This document shows positions 6,800-12,701 of a stretch of 12,701 nt of DNA, piece by piece. The DNA comes from Syntrophaceae bacterium UBA6112. Its GTDB lineage: Bacteria; Desulfobacterota; Syntrophia; Syntrophales; UBA5619. A program made the translations under genes and the position numbers. The stretch covers positions 1 to 12,701 of the forward strand of contig DIWG01000085.1 in NCBI GenBank assembly GCA_002423465.1. Reading direction: 5' to 3'. The notes under the pieces were generated by a model. The model searched no databases. It was not told the DNA's origin and saw only the letters and a program-made list of their open reading frames with translations. Each line of letters begins with the position of its first letter. The first letter of the stretch is position 1.

Positions 6800-6838
6800 G
6801 CTGCCCGAATGGATCTCGGCCAAAAAACGACCGGGGGG

Positions 6839-6867
6839 CATATACCATATTCGCCCCTGGCTGACAA
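6839..6867 (-). promoter_or_regulatory. Predicted promoter for the beta-oxidation unit
   Basis: On the minus strand, TTGTCA (6862-6867), 17 bp spacer, TATATG (6839-6844), with TGG giving an extended -10. The start would be near 6832. It faces the YacP promoter, so the two polymerases would run into each other. Confidence 0.5.
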
Positions 6868-6917
6868 CGACTTCCTGTTGAGAAAAATGATTGGTTCGGA
6901 ATGGAAGGCCAAACGCC

Positions 6918-7445
6918 ATGCACATCGTCGTCGACGGCTACAACCTGATCCGGCAGTCCGACACCTTCCGGCAGTCCGAGCGAATCAGCCTGGAAGAGGG
7001 GCGCAACGCCCTCATCCGGAGCCTGGCCGTTTACCGGAAACTCCGGGGCCACCGGATCACCGTCGTCTTCGACGGCTGGGTGGGGGGATCGCCGATGGAG
7101 GAGCGGGACCTCGCCTATGGGGTGGAGGTCATCTATTCCCGCCTGGGGGAGAAGGCCGACGAGGTGATCAAACGGCTGCTTGCGAAGGGTGATGAGGAGA
7201 TCCTGGTCGTCACCTCCGACCGGGAGATCGCCGTGTTCGCGACGCGCCGCGGGAAGACCGCCGTCGCCTCCGCCGAGTTCGAAGCGTTGCTGGAACGGAG
7301 CGCCGGGAGATTTTCCGCTACGGACGCCACCGGCGCGGGGGACGAGGACGAGGATGACCACCGGACCGGCCTGAAAAGAAAGGGCCCTGCCCGCCGCCTC
7401 TCCAAACAGAAACGGGCCGCCCTGGCCCGAATCAGGAAACTTTGA
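6918..7445 (+). CDS. yacP: NYN/PIN-like ribonuclease, YacP family
   Basis: This 175-residue protein is a full-length match to the YacP-type NYN domain. VVDGYNLI at 4-11 supplies Asp6, VVFDGW at 49-54 gives Asp52, EKADEVIKRLL at 78-88 gives Asp81/Glu82, and VVTSDREI at 97-104 gives Asp101. These acidic residues form the metal-binding site of PIN/NYN nucleases. The Bacillus subtilis member (Rae1) is a ribosome-associated mRNA endonuclease; the same role here is inference. After residue ~135 comes an acidic linker (GDEDEDD) and a basic tail (KRKGPARRLSKQKR), probably RNA- or ribosome-contacting. The ATG at 6918 is preferred over a TTG at 6891 because GGAAGG sits 9 bases upstream and the domain begins at residue 2. 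It is the only complete plus-strand gene here and ends 43 bp from the converging tctA; no clear terminator lies between them. Confidence 0.9.
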   Translation: MHIVVDGYNLIRQSDTFRQSERISLEEGRNALIRSLAVYRKLRGHRITVVFDGWVGGSPMEERDLAYGVEVIYSRLGEKADEVIKRLLAKGDEEILVVTSDREIAVFATRRGKTAVASAEFEALLERSAGRFSATDATGAGDEDEDDHRTGLKRKGPARRLSKQKRAALARIRKL

Positions 7446-7488
7446 CGTTCATTTTGCCGACGGAAAGCAGGAAGCAATCCTCACTGTG

Positions 7489-8982
7489 TTAACCCCTGCT
7501 CCTTCGTCCAAACTTGAGAATGACCGGCAAGATCAGAACGGCAATGGTCGCCAGGAGGGTGCCGAGCGCGATGGGCCGCAGGAAACTGGACACCCCACCG
7601 ATCTCGACCGCCCAGATGAAATTCTTTTCAGCCAAGGAACCGAGCAGCAGGGACAAAAGGAAGGCCGGAACGGAATAACCGTAACGCGACATAATCGCCC
7701 CGACAATTCCGAAAATAATCACCAGATACATATCGAAGAGCTGCTGCTGCCAAGCGAATCCTCCGGCCAGGCAGAAAAGGCAGATAATCGGGACCAGAAA
7801 GTGATTGGGAACCGTGGTGACATTGGTAGCCACGCGGGCCGCGCCAATTCCCAGCGGCAAGAGGAGCAGATTGGCCGCCACCAGGGAAAATAGAATTGCA
7901 TAAGCTTCGGTGGCATGTTCGTTGAAAAAAGAGGGACCGGGCGTGACACCGTTGATCATCATGGCCGCCATGACGATCAGAGTCGTACCAGAACCGGGGA
8001 TGCCCAGCGTTACCGTGGGGATAAGCGCACCGCCCGGGACGCCGTTGTTGCAGGCGTCCGAAGCGACCAGTCCCTCCACGCAACCGGTTCCGAACTTCTC
8101 TGGATTTTTGCTCCACTGTTTTGCCTGACCATAGCTGATCCAAGTGGCAATGGCCGCGCCGGTACCGGGGATAATGCCGACAACAATCCCGATGAAACCC
8201 GAACGGATCATATTCCCCCAATATTTCAACGCATCCCGCATCCCTTCGAAGATGGACCCATATCCGGTGAAATTCCGGCGGCCTTTCTTAACCAGGGATT
8301 CTTCCCCGGCCAGCGAAAATAGTTCGGCAAAACCGAACACGCCCAACAAAACCGCGATCAGAGAAAATCCTTCAAAGAGTTGATAAAACCCGAAGGGAGC
8401 TCTGGTGTAGCCCTTTTGAAATTCCGTCCCGACACAGGCCAGCAATAATCCCAGCGCGGACGAAAAAAGGCCCTTCATCACGGATTTTCCGGTCAGCGAT
8501 CCCACGGCCGACATGCCGAAGACGGCAAGCATGAACATTTCCGCCGGACCGAAGTTGAGGGCGTACACGCCGACCACCGGTGTCAGCGCCAAGGCGAACA
8601 CCGCCCCGAGCAGGCCGCCGACGGTAGAGGAAATGATCGATATCCCCATGGCCTGTCCGGCCCGGCCCTCGCGGGTCATCTTGAAACCCTCCAGGCAGGT
8701 TGTGGCATTGGAAGGCGTTCCGGGGATATTCAATAGAATCGCCGGAAAGGATCCGGCGGCCTGGGAACTGCAAAAACAGGCCATCATGAAGATGACCGCG
8801 TTCGTAGAACCCAAGTAGACCGTGAAGGGCAGCGTCATGGCCAGGAAATTGGTATCGTTAAAACCAGGAATGCCCCCGACCACCAAACCGATCATCATGC
8901 CCAAGGCCAGCCACATCAAAACGGTCGGCTGGGCCAGCAGGTAGAGACCGCTCAGCATAACGTCCATACCGGGAAATTCCAT
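7489..8982 (-). CDS. tctA: Tripartite tricarboxylate transporter, large membrane subunit TctA
   Basis: This 497-residue protein has the size of the family and is hydrophobic nearly throughout, with about 11-12 membrane segments. The two family repeats are visible: ILLNIPGTPSNATTCLEGF (82-100) in the first half, and GIIPGTGAAIATWISYGQAK (269-288), SDACNNGVPGGALIPTVTLG (308-327) and IPGSGTTLIVMAAMMINGVT (328-347) in the second. It is the channel-forming subunit that imports a carboxylate delivered by the periplasmic TctC, driven by an ion gradient. The N-terminal loop reads GGIPGFNDTNFLAMTLP, where many homologues have a Gly-Leu-Gly-rich version; this may reflect substrate. AAGGAG lies 7 bases before the ATG. 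The gap from the tctB stop is 13 bp, so translation is probably coupled. It is the last gene of the operon. Confidence 0.95.
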   Translation of the reverse strand: MEFPGMDVMLSGLYLLAQPTVLMWLALGMMIGLVVGGIPGFNDTNFLAMTLPFTVYLGSTNAVIFMMACFCSSQAAGSFPAILLNIPGTPSNATTCLEGFKMTREGRAGQAMGISIISSTVGGLLGAVFALALTPVVGVYALNFGPAEMFMLAVFGMSAVGSLTGKSVMKGLFSSALGLLLACVGTEFQKGYTRAPFGFYQLFEGFSLIAVLLGVFGFAELFSLAGEESLVKKGRRNFTGYGSIFEGMRDALKYWGNMIRSGFIGIVVGIIPGTGAAIATWISYGQAKQWSKNPEKFGTGCVEGLVASDACNNGVPGGALIPTVTLGIPGSGTTLIVMAAMMINGVTPGPSFFNEHATEAYAILFSLVAANLLLLPLGIGAARVATNVTTVPNHFLVPIICLFCLAGGFAWQQQLFDMYLVIIFGIVGAIMSRYGYSVPAFLLSLLLGSLAEKNFIWAVEIGGVSSFLRPIALGTLLATIAVLILPVILKFGRRSRG

Positions 8983-8995
8983 GGCGTTCTCCTTC

Positions 8996-9478
8996 TCAAA
9001 TCATCAGCCACCCGAGATCCAGTCTCGGCAGGTTCATCTTCATCAACACGATCAGGATCAGGTGAAGAAAAACCGTCACGCCCAATGCAACGAAAACATT
9101 GTGGACCCATTTTCTGCCGCCCAGCCCGTGACAGACGGCAAGCATAAACAGGAAATTGCAGATGGAAAAACCCAGGTAAGACAAGCTCGCCAGGTATGCG
9201 GTGGCGCCGAGGAAAACCACTCCCATCTTTTTGGCCTCTCTCATCCTGGTCTCGATTCCTTTGGGGGCCGTGGAAACAGGCTCCTCGGTCTTGACGACAA
9301 TGAACCGGAAAAAAATCAGAATCCCCAAAAGCGCGGTCAACGAGGCGGCGATGAGCGGCCAATACATGACCGTCGGCGGGGCATCCCGGGTTTGAAAAAA
9401 GAAAGCCATCCCGAATGCCAGCGCAAGCCCCGGTATGATCGTCTCGCCCCAGTTTATCCTGTATTTGCGTTCGCCCAT
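8996..9478 (-). CDS. tctB: Tripartite tricarboxylate transporter, small membrane subunit TctB
   Basis: This 160-residue protein has the length of TctB and four hydrophobic segments (about 13-29, 38-62, 86-116 and 128-147), separated by a charged loop at 63-85. TctB sequences are poorly conserved, so the call rests on size, topology and position between tctC and tctA. It pairs with TctA in the inner membrane and is required for transport. GGGAG stands about 6 bases before the ATG at 9478. A strong hairpin directly upstream separates it from tctC and could lower its expression relative to the binding protein. Confidence 0.88.
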   Translation of the reverse strand: MGERKYRINWGETIIPGLALAFGMAFFFQTRDAPPTVMYWPLIAASLTALLGILIFFRFIVVKTEEPVSTAPKGIETRMREAKKMGVVFLGATAYLASLSYLGFSICNFLFMLAVCHGLGGRKWVHNVFVALGVTVFLHLILIVLMKMNLPRLDLGWLMI

Positions 9479-9496
9479 AAAGATCTCCCGGAAGGG

Positions 9497-9524
9497 CCGC
9501 CGGGCGGAAACTTCCGCCCGGCGG
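9497..9524 (-). terminator. GC-rich hairpin between tctC and tctB (processing, attenuation or stabiliser)
   Basis: CCGCCGGGCGGAA (9497-9509) and its exact complement (9512-9524) form a perfect 13-bp inverted repeat with 2 bases at the centre (in practice a loop of 4-6). It begins 12 bases after the tctC stop. No U-run follows, and the tctB ribosome site comes about 7 bases later. This favours partial termination or 3' protection of the tctC message over full termination, as seen between binding-protein and permease genes of other transporters. Confidence 0.6.
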
Positions 9525-9536
9525 AAAGGTTGGGGG

Positions 9537-10496
9537 TTACTGCATCAAACTCCCGTATTTCTTCCAGACAGTCTGGAATTCTTTTACATGGTCATCGCAC
9601 TCCGCCGGTGTCCAGTAGTCGATGAAAGGTTCCATATTCTGTTTTTTCGCCATTTCCCGGGTTTCTTTCGACTTGGTGGCCTCTTTGAAAGTATCGACAA
9701 GTTTCTTGTATGCCTCCGGGGCCTGGACCGCCACATCGCGCTTAATCAAAAAAGCAAATGATTCAACTATATTGGGGAATTCCTGTCCCGTAGCCTCGGA
9801 CAAGGTGGGGATGTCCCAGATGCCCGACCAGACCTTTTTCTTGGTGAAGGAAGCCAAGGCTCTGACAAAGTCCTTTTTGGAGGAGGCGGAGAAATAGGGG
9901 GCGATGCAGATATCCACCTGCTTGCCGGCCAAGGCGTCCCGAGCCTTGGCACCGCCGTCGAAGGCAATCACCTTGGCTTTGATGCCGGTCGACTTGATAA
10001 AAATCTGAGCCGCAAGGGTGGAAACCGCCTTGGGGTGGGAGGTGGAAATGGTCAGAGGCTTATCCGCCTTTTTCCCGTATTCAATCAGCTCATGAATGGT
10101 CTTCCAGGGGGCGTCCTTGTGCACCAAAATGACGTCCGGATCCGTGATCAGGTTTCCGATAAAACCGATCTGGTCCCAACCCCATTTTGACTCGCCGATG
10201 TTGATGCTCATCGCCTGCATCGAGATGGTCGTCATGATCGTCGTATACCCGTCGGATGGCCTGGACATCATTTTACCGAAACCGATCATCCCCGACGCGC
10301 CCGGGGCGTAATCGAAGAGTATCGGTTGACCGAGAATTTTCTCCCATCCGACGGTCAAAGCCCGGGACGACAGATCGTATCCGCCGCCGGCCTTTGCCGG
10401 AATGATATGGGTAAGCGGTTTTTTGGGAAAATCTCCCGCCATCGACGATGCAGCGAAACAGAAAGTCGCCGCCAAGATGATTGCCAGCTTTTTCAT
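9537..10496 (-). CDS. tctC: Tripartite tricarboxylate transporter periplasmic receptor TctC (Bug family)
   Basis: This 319-residue protein has a clear signal peptide: MKKLAIILAATFCF, then SSMAG with likely cleavage near residue 21. The mature protein starts DFPKKPLTHIIPAKAGGGYD, the usual Bug-family beginning, followed by SSRAL and APGASGMIGFGKM (64-76). Such proteins bind a carboxylate in a cleft formed by two lobes; the KAGGGYD and PGASG loops contact the ligand in characterised Bug proteins. The ligand here is not predictable. It is encoded upstream of tctB and tctA, 57 bp after the DUF6282-type hydrolase. AGGAGG lies 6 bases before the ATG, the strongest ribosome site of the operon, which fits high expression. 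Confidence 0.95.
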   Translation of the reverse strand: MKKLAIILAATFCFAASSMAGDFPKKPLTHIIPAKAGGGYDLSSRALTVGWEKILGQPILFDYAPGASGMIGFGKMMSRPSDGYTTIMTTISMQAMSINIGESKWGWDQIGFIGNLITDPDVILVHKDAPWKTIHELIEYGKKADKPLTISTSHPKAVSTLAAQIFIKSTGIKAKVIAFDGGAKARDALAGKQVDICIAPYFSASSKKDFVRALASFTKKKVWSGIWDIPTLSEATGQEFPNIVESFAFLIKRDVAVQAPEAYKKLVDTFKEATKSKETREMAKKQNMEPFIDYWTPAECDDHVKEFQTVWKKYGSLMQ

Positions 10497-10553
10497 AACA
10501 TTCCTCCTGAGTTATTGGTTTGCCTGTTGCTCACATTGCCTGTCCGCACCGAC

Positions 10554-11423
10554 TCAAAGACCGAGAAGCCGTGCAGGATTTTCCTTTGTCATGCGATCGA
10601 TTTCAGTCTGGGTGACGCCTTTTTCCATCAGGCACTGGGCGAATACACGCAACACTTCCGCGGGCATTGATTTTCTCGGCTGACCGGCATCGCTCGACAG
10701 CACCAGGGCGTCCGGTCCCACCTCCCGAATGCTGTTTAAAAAATCATCGAGTTTGGCAACTCCTGGAATCGGATAAAGATTTCCGCCACATAGTTCAATG
10801 ATGGCCCCAAGACCGGCCAGCGCGACCTGTTCCGGAACACTCAGCTTCGGCGGATGAAAGCAGGGGTGTGTGACCACCAGCTTGTTAAATCCGATTTCCT
10901 TGGCATATCGGGCGAGTAAAAAGATTTCCTCCCGTGAAATATGGGCCGTTCCGAGCATCACGTCCGAATCCCGAATCAGTTCGACAATGGTGCGAACCTC
11001 ATCCTTGAGGTCACCGCCTTCAGTCGCAACAGAAATTCCCGGGCGGAGGATTTTCCTGCCCGATTTCTGATAGTCATACCCTCCTCCCTGGCCGAAGACG
11101 GAAACATGAGCAAGCGCATCAATCGTGGGCATCCATATCTGTTTTGCCCCAAGCCTGATGGCGTGTTCCACGGCGATCGGATTGAGCCCGCCGGCAAAGT
11201 GGTTCAACACCAACCCGCCAAATACGTGCGTCTTTTCAACGAGCCGATTGGCCAGGGAAGCGCGACCGACCGTGGATTCGAAATGGTTCTTGAGAAGAAT
11301 GCCGGCAAGACCTGTCTCTTCCGCATGCCGCGCCATGTCGAAATCGTTTCCGGAACGGGTGAATAGAGACGGATTGGAATGGATATGCAGATCATAAGCG
11401 CCGGAGAGGTCTACAATGGGCAT
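10554..11423 (-). CDS. DUF6282-type metal-dependent (amidohydrolase-like) hydrolase
   Basis: This 289-residue cytoplasmic protein has the marks of a TIM-barrel metallohydrolase. DLHIHSNPS gives the HxH pair His13/His15; KNHF at 45-48, GTAHIS with His161, VTHPCFHPP with His186, and LSSDAG with Asp245 line up with the ends of later barrel strands. NPARLLGL at the C terminus is the usual amidohydrolase-superfamily ending. I recognise it as close to the DUF6282 group, whose reaction is not established. It lies 18 bp after gntR and 57 bp before tctC, so it probably processes the transported compound or a product of it, for example by cleaving an amide, ester or lactone. The start at 11423 follows GAGGG about 9 bases upstream. 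No signal peptide is present. Confidence 0.75.
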   Translation of the reverse strand: MPIVDLSGAYDLHIHSNPSLFTRSGNDFDMARHAEETGLAGILLKNHFESTVGRASLANRLVEKTHVFGGLVLNHFAGGLNPIAVEHAIRLGAKQIWMPTIDALAHVSVFGQGGGYDYQKSGRKILRPGISVATEGGDLKDEVRTIVELIRDSDVMLGTAHISREEIFLLARYAKEIGFNKLVVTHPCFHPPKLSVPEQVALAGLGAIIELCGGNLYPIPGVAKLDDFLNSIREVGPDALVLSSDAGQPRKSMPAEVLRVFAQCLMEKGVTQTEIDRMTKENPARLLGL

Positions 11424-11441
11424 GGAATTTGGCCCTCACTT

Positions 11442-12194
11442 TCAGCGAATCTGGATATGGTAATGGAACTGGTCGCCCCGCCCGAATCCGGAACGGAATT
11501 CAACCGGCCTGTCGCCATAAGTATAGGCTATCCGTTCCACAAAAATCAGCGGATCACCGGAATGGATTGCCAGGGCTTCAGCCAATGTTCCGTCGGCTAC
11601 CCGAGGCTCGAGAAATTCATCCGCCCAGATAATCGGTATCCCATAAATTTCGTCGTAAATCGGGTAAAGCAACTTTTTAGAGATGTCGATACGGTCAAAA
11701 CCGCGGAATATTTGTTCCGGAAGATACAGATCTTCAAGGATAAGCGGCACATCCATGATGATGCGCAGCCGCTTGATCCAGATAACCTTCTCTTCATCGC
11801 CCAGGTTAAGGATTTCCCGCACGCGCGGCCCGGGATCGATCACCTGCGAAGAGAGCACCCGGGAGTTGGGAATGGTGTTCCCTTCGCGTCCCTCGTTATT
11901 CTCCAAACCGTAGCGGCAGAATCGGAAAAAGGATCGGCTGAAATCAGGTTTCGATACGAACGTACCTTTGCCCTGGCGGCGATAGAGGACACCCTCTTTG
12001 CAGAGTTCCGCAAAAGCGTTTTTCACGGTGCCCGGCGATACACCGAACATTTCCGCCATTTCGTTCTCTGAGGGAATCATCTGGCCCTGTTTCCAGGTAT
12101 TGTCGGCAATCCGGCACTTGATCTGCTCTTTGAGTTGAAAGTAGAGGGGAATTACACTTTTGAAATCAAGCTGATTGGTATTCGTGTCCGTCAT
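11442..12194 (-). CDS. GntR-family (HutC-type) transcription regulator with UTRA domain
   Basis: This 250-residue protein has a winged helix-turn-helix at about 14-83. It includes IPLYFQLKEQI, PSENEMAEMFGVSPGTVKNA (41-60, the recognition region), and LYRRQGKGTFV, the wing. The C-terminal UTRA ligand-binding domain (about 100-245) shows the usual IKRLRIIMDVPLILEDLYLP segment (140-159). Such proteins normally repress their own operon until a small ligand binds. It is the first gene of the operon with the hydrolase and tctCBA. An 18-bp palindrome over its promoter is the likely operator, so autoregulation by the imported compound or a derivative is probable. The Shine-Dalgarno is weak (GGGTGA, 8-9 bases before ATG), which suits low repressor levels. 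Confidence 0.93.
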   Translation of the reverse strand: MTDTNTNQLDFKSVIPLYFQLKEQIKCRIADNTWKQGQMIPSENEMAEMFGVSPGTVKNAFAELCKEGVLYRRQGKGTFVSKPDFSRSFFRFCRYGLENNEGREGNTIPNSRVLSSQVIDPGPRVREILNLGDEEKVIWIKRLRIIMDVPLILEDLYLPEQIFRGFDRIDISKKLLYPIYDEIYGIPIIWADEFLEPRVADGTLAEALAIHSGDPLIFVERIAYTYGDRPVEFRSGFGRGDQFHYHIQIR

Positions 12195-12233
12195 ATTTGA
12201 TTCACCCGCATCGGTTATTTTCTCCCGCTTATC

Positions 12234-12251
12234 TACTTATATACATAAGTA
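12234..12251. promoter_or_regulatory. Probable GntR operator
   Basis: TACTTATATACATAAGTA consists of perfect 7-bp arms around ATAC. It covers the -10 element and part of the spacer of the operon promoter, 40-57 bp before the gntR ATG. Position and symmetry fit a repressor site for the HutC-type protein it precedes. Confidence 0.65.
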
Positions 12252-12266
12252 CTAAACCATTGTCAA
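12238..12266 (-). promoter_or_regulatory. Promoter of the gntR-hydrolase-tctCBA operon
   Basis: On the minus strand, a perfect TTGACA (12261-12266), 17-bp spacer and TATATA (12238-12243). Transcription would begin near 12231, giving a ~37-nt leader. A near-consensus promoter covered by an operator is the classic layout for a repressed, inducible operon. Confidence 0.75.
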
Positions 12267-12347
12267 TATCTTTTTAAAAGCTTGATTTCCTTTTCATTCG
12301 TGCAAACTCGTTGCGCAGATCGCCACAATCAAGATCACAGTAAAGGC

Positions 12348-12460
12348 CTTAGCCCATTTTCCGCAGTTGTAAAGTTTCAAAGACGAAAATCATTCAACTA
12401 TCCAGAAAAATTCCTCCCAGATTTCTCAATTCTGAAAGCAAACTGCGGAAGATGGGTTAG
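12348..12460. repeat. Inverted-repeat element, MITE-like or structured RNA
   Basis: The core arms CCCATTTTCCGCAGTT (12353-12368) and AACTGCGGAAGATGGG (12441-12456) are complementary at 15 of 16 positions, and the odd pair becomes G-U in plus-strand RNA. Similarity extends a few bases outward with a one-base shift. The 72-base interior is AT-rich. The layout resembles a transposase-less element with terminal inverted repeats, but no clear target-site duplication was found. Confidence 0.5.
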
Positions 12461-12610
12461 TTGGAACAAGCGAAGCTGAGGGCCAGGCGGTGGTCGGATA
12501 TTTTCAGGCCCGGGATACGAAGGAGAGACTGGATACGAACGGAACCGTCAACACAATGATCTCACGGAAAGGGATTCGAGCCAGGGGAAAAGGAGTTTGC
12601 CGACACTGTG

Positions 12611-12638
12611 TTGGCAATTACAAAAATATAATTATAAT
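12611..12638 (+). promoter_or_regulatory. Promoter-like sequence reading out of the right edge
   Basis: TTGGCA (12611-12616), 16-bp AT-rich spacer, perfect TATAAT (12633-12638). It would serve a gene beyond 12701 on the plus strand. AT-richness raises the chance of a spurious match. Confidence 0.35.
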
Positions 12639-12701
12639 CGATACCTCAACTAAAAAGATCCTGAATGCCGGTTGAAGATTGAGCCAGAACGAATGATCAC
12701 T

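Larger units (their letters stand above)
6564..6832 (-). promoter_or_regulatory. Long structured leader of the hydroxyacyl-CoA dehydrogenase transcript
   Basis: About 270 nt separate the predicted minus-strand start of transcription (~6832) from the ATG at 6563. Three inverted repeats lie in it: TGCGGC/GCCGCA with 5-base loop (6588-6604); ACAGGG/CCCTGT with 5-base loop (6614-6630); and a nested stem at 6719-6751, with outer GGCCG/CGGCC and inner TCCGCGC/GCGCGGA around one base. It matches no riboswitch class I recognise. The stems suggest leader-level control, but could also reflect high GC. Confidence 0.35.
12267..12701. other. Intergenic region without recognisable gene
   Basis: This stretch, about 435 bp, is more AT-rich than its surroundings. 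Short open frames at 12282-12479 and 12490-12675 have no recognised domain, no convincing ribosome site and, for the first, overlap an inverted repeat. It holds the inverted-repeat element at 12348-12460 and a promoter-like sequence at 12611-12638. Confidence 0.5.

Noticed and set aside
6891..6917. TTG start for the YacP-like protein
   Set aside because: It would add nine residues before a domain that normally begins MxIVVDGYN; the ATG at 6918 has GGAAGG at proper spacing.
6564..7361. N-terminal extension of the hydroxyacyl-CoA dehydrogenase frame up to 7361
   Set aside because: The Rossmann fold starts at residue 3 from the ATG at 6563 with a good ribosome site; the extension would overlap yacP antisense and has no family similarity.
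12571..12582. GGGATTCGAGCC resembling a tRNA T-arm
   Set aside because: No acceptor stem, anticodon arm or D-arm could be placed around it.
12282..12675. Two short plus-strand open frames as genes
   Set aside because: No domain or ribosome site; the first is built largely from the inverted-repeat element.

Overview
The window reads as a stretch of chromosome from an anaerobic, fatty-acid- or aromatic-acid-using bacterium, most plausibly a Desulfobacterota relative (Syntrophales-like). That placement is inference. It rests on a GC-rich coding background, short-chain acyl-CoA oxidation genes, a tripartite tricarboxylate transporter (TTT) operon and a nitronate-monooxygenase-type flavoprotein. 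No rRNA, tRNA, CRISPR array, transposase or phage gene was seen.

Left part (1-4279, all minus strand): the 5' end of an unidentified gene leaves the window at position 1. Next comes a DUF4105 (Lnb N-terminal-like) membrane protein whose last ~25 codons are AT-rich and overlap a promoter-like sequence for that left-hand gene. Then comes an exported protein in which two complete alpha/beta-hydrolase domains are joined in tandem. It sits 26 bp downstream of a nitronate-monooxygenase-like FMN protein that starts with GTG. A 56-bp near-perfect palindrome contains the stop codon of the hydrolase.

Middle (4280-7445): a REP-like palindrome with a GAAA loop separates this block from an acyl-CoA dehydrogenase and a 3-hydroxyacyl-CoA dehydrogenase, which form a two-gene beta-oxidation unit (minus strand). 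A long, hairpin-rich leader lies upstream of the hydroxyacyl-CoA dehydrogenase. Two good sigma-70-type promoters point at each other there, one for that unit and one for the plus-strand YacP/NYN ribonuclease gene.

Right part (7489-12266, minus strand): a compact five-gene operon runs gntR, DUF6282-type metal-dependent hydrolase, tctC, tctB, tctA. It starts from a near-consensus promoter (TTGACA, 17 bp, TATATA) whose -10 is covered by an 18-bp AT-rich palindrome, the probable GntR operator. A perfect 13-bp GC-rich hairpin sits between tctC and tctB, suggesting that the binding protein is made in excess over the membrane subunits. The simplest model is that a carboxylate ligand is captured by TctC, imported by TctAB, acted on by the hydrolase, and sensed (itself or a product) by the GntR/UTRA repressor. 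The ligand cannot be named from sequence.

The last ~435 bp (12267-12701) have no recognisable gene. They hold a 109-113 bp inverted-repeat element, possibly a MITE or a structured RNA, and a promoter-like sequence reading out of the right edge.
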